From Jeotgalibaca sp. MA1X17-3 (lineage in GTDB: Bacteria > Bacillota > Bacilli > Lactobacillales > Aerococcaceae): a stretch of 64,000 nt of DNA. Positions 62,622-64,000 of the stretch are shown here, one piece after another; the first letter of the stretch is position 1, and each line of letters opens with the position of its first letter. A model generated the notes under the pieces. The model worked only from the letters and a program-made list of their open reading frames with translations, was not told the origin of the DNA and made no database searches. The DNA lies in assembly GCF_021513155.1 (NCBI RefSeq), contig NZ_CP090983.1:2016501-2080500 (forward strand), given 5' to 3'. Both the position numbers and the translations under genes were made by a program.

Positions 62622-63383
62622 TTAATAAAACTTGTACGATGTATTACGTAAAATACGTTCAATATCTAAGGCAGTTTCCTTTAATTGGAGAATCATTTTG
62701 TTTTGATTGGCTTTTTTCAATCGATAAGTTGGTCCTGAAAGTGTGACAGAGCAATTCACTTTATTCTCAGCATCTCGAATCGGAACAGCTAATGCTACAA
62801 CATCCGATGTATATTCTCCTTCACTCTTAGCATATCCTTCTAAGCGTATTTTGGTTAATTCTTTTTTAAGTAAATCTGGATCTGTCAGTGTATGAGGAGT
62901 GTACTGTGGTAACCCCTCAGCAATTAGTTCATCAACAAAGTATTCTGATTGATAAGCTAGGATTGCCCGATAAGAGGCCCCAGGAAACAATGGGACACTC
63001 AAACCAATCTCAGCCGCATACTTTATTTTATAAAGAGGCTCTTCTACCATTAAAGTAACACCATTACCTCCTCGTCGAATTGTAAAAAAGACAGACTCAT
63101 CCGTTTCTTTTTTCAATTTCAACAAGGAAGGACGAACCAATTCTTCTAAATTTAACGAATCATACATGGTCTGACCCAGCTGCCAGACAGCTAGACCTAA
63201 CGAGTACTCTTTGGTAACAGAATCAAAATTTAATAATTCCTGCTTAGATAAGGTTTTTAAAATCCGATAAATCGTAGCATAATTTTGTTCCATAGCTGTA
63301 GCCAAATCTTTTCCTGACCACTTATTATTCTCTTGAGTAAACATCATTAATACTTGAGCCGCTAAATTAACTGTTTTCAACAT
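62622..63383 (-). CDS. IclR-family transcriptional regulator
   Basis: 253 residues. N-terminal winged helix (MLKTVNLAAQVLMMFTQENNKWSGKDLATAMEQNYATIYRILKTLSKQELL) and C-terminal effector domain (PGASYRAILAYQSEY, YAKSEGEYTSDVVALAVPIRDAENKVNCSVTLSGPTYR). Such regulators control catabolic operons. Its position between the aminopeptidase-like gene and the M20 hydrolase suggests it regulates one or both. Start set at ATG 63383, 9 bp after AGGAGA; the ATG at 63407 lies before the ribosome site. Confidence 0.9.
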   Translation of the reverse strand: MLKTVNLAAQVLMMFTQENNKWSGKDLATAMEQNYATIYRILKTLSKQELLNFDSVTKEYSLGLAVWQLGQTMYDSLNLEELVRPSLLKLKKETDESVFFTIRRGGNGVTLMVEEPLYKIKYAAEIGLSVPLFPGASYRAILAYQSEYFVDELIAEGLPQYTPHTLTDPDLLKKELTKIRLEGYAKSEGEYTSDVVALAVPIRDAENKVNCSVTLSGPTYRLKKANQNKMILQLKETALDIERILRNTSYKFY

Positions 63384-63479
63384 ACTCTTGTCTCTCCTAA
63401 TGACCAAATTTCTTTAAAATATACTATCCCTATTTTAAAGAAAGGGAGTTTTTTTAGCAATACTCATACAACTATTCAT

Positions 63480-64000
63480 TTATTCATATAAATAGTCAAT
63501 AATAGCAGCAGCATATACTTTAGTAGCTAGAATGATTTTTTCTACTTCTACTCGTTCATTATAACCATGAATCGTAGATAAAAAAGCAGGTCCATATTGT
63601 AATACAGGTATATCATAGTCTCTGAAATGTCTTGCATCGCTGGAAGCCCATTGCATCACACCATAGGATTCATGTCCGGATATTTCTTGAATATTATTAA
63701 CGATTGCTTTACAGATTGGATCGGAAGGAGACGTATAGTTCGCTGCGCTCTTAATACCAAACCGGATCATTTCATACTGGATATCTAATTTATCTAGTTC
63801 TGAAGTAATGTATTCCGTCACTTCATCTTCTGTAATTCCAAAAGGAAGACGGCAGTCGATTTCTACTTTACATGATTCCGGTACTACATTTGCTTTTGTT
63901 CCACCTTCAATTACACCAATATTACAGGAAACACGACCTAGAATTTCTTGGAAGGCTTCTTTTTCTGTTTCTACTTCTCGCATATAGCGTTTCGATATTT
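63480..64000 (-). CDS. M20-family metallohydrolase (5' end outside window)
   Basis: 173 codons of the C-terminal part are visible; the frame continues past the right edge without a start. The dimerisation-domain pattern GGTKANVVPESCKVEIDCRLPFG and the C-terminal catalytic segment SDARHFRDYDIPVLQYGPAFLSTIHGYNERV, with the metal-binding His, are typical of ArgE/DapE/ACY1 amidohydrolases and dipeptidases. It would remove an acyl group or split a peptide bond; the first half with most metal ligands is not visible. Probably in one catabolic cluster with the IclR and M29-like genes. Confidence 0.9.
   Translation of the reverse strand, partial: ISKRYMREVETEKEAFQEILGRVSCNIGVIEGGTKANVVPESCKVEIDCRLPFGITEDEVTEYITSELDKLDIQYEMIRFGIKSAANYTSPSDPICKAIVNNIQEISGHESYGVMQWASSDARHFRDYDIPVLQYGPAFLSTIHGYNERVEVEKIILATKVYAAAIIDYLYE

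Overview
The window looks like chromosome of a low-GC Gram-positive bacterium of the Lactobacillales, probably a Carnobacteriaceae/Enterococcus-like commensal. This is an inference from the AT-rich composition, strong AGGAGG-type ribosome binding sites, mannose-family PTS, LacC/LacD tagatose pathway, PepS, EutV/EutW ANTAR control and lipobox lipoproteins. No integrase, transposase, rRNA or CRISPR array is visible. One tRNA-Arg(CCT) is present.

Region 1 (1-9607, minus strand) is the front part of an ethanolamine-utilisation (eut) microcompartment operon: a shell protein of the EutS type, eutP, a PduO-type cobalamin adenosyltransferase, eutG, a second eutS, the eutV/eutW two-component system, eutA, eutB, eutC and an eutL cut by the window edge. 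Two leaders (before eutG and before eutA) hold intrinsic terminators with small hairpins of the kind the EutV ANTAR domain binds. Next to it (9774-10560) a DUF4430 lipoprotein sits behind a clear cobalamin riboswitch. At 13581-16585 there is a B12-binding mutase-like protein in an operon with an octopine-dehydrogenase-like protein. The first 16.6 kb is therefore rich in cobalamin functions. Between them lies a large surface protein (signal peptide, Ig-like domains, six ChW repeats) split by a frameshift.

Region 2 (16.7-27.3 kb) is mixed housekeeping: Gfo/Idh oxidoreductase, flavodoxin, a coiled-coil protein, a probable small RNA, pepS, a 52-bp tandem repeat array, a BCCT transporter remnant, the opuA glycine-betaine ABC transporter, tRNA-Arg and a frameshifted metallo-beta-lactamase-fold gene.

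Region 3 (27.3-45.2 kb) is a coherent host-glycan cluster. An ABC importer (CUT1) and a GH112 phosphorylase would take up and split galacto-N-biose or lacto-N-biose to Gal-1-P plus an N-acetylhexosamine. A ROK kinase may phosphorylate the amino sugar, or a mannose-type PTS may bring it in already phosphorylated. NagA, AgaS, LacC and LacD then give deacetylation, deamination/isomerisation, tagatose-1,6-bisphosphate and triose phosphates. A Cys-type sulfatase, a YajC-like protein, an AraC activator and a GntR regulator complete it. Mucin O-glycan or glycosaminoglycan foraging is the likely use.

Region 4 (45.2-64 kb) holds guaC, a YolD-like protein, a DEAD-box helicase, oxidoreductases, a phosphoesterase, a DUF1538 membrane protein with a PII-like partner, an amino-acid ABC transporter lacking its ATPase, ogt, marR with an ftsH paralogue, a SixA-like phosphatase, a second 52-bp repeat array, a MATE exporter and a peptidase/IclR cluster.

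Five genes (surface protein, MBL-fold protein, MarR, FtsH paralogue, M29-like aminopeptidase) carry single-base frameshifts, four of them in or beside short runs of one base. Sequencing or assembly error is at least as likely as real decay.
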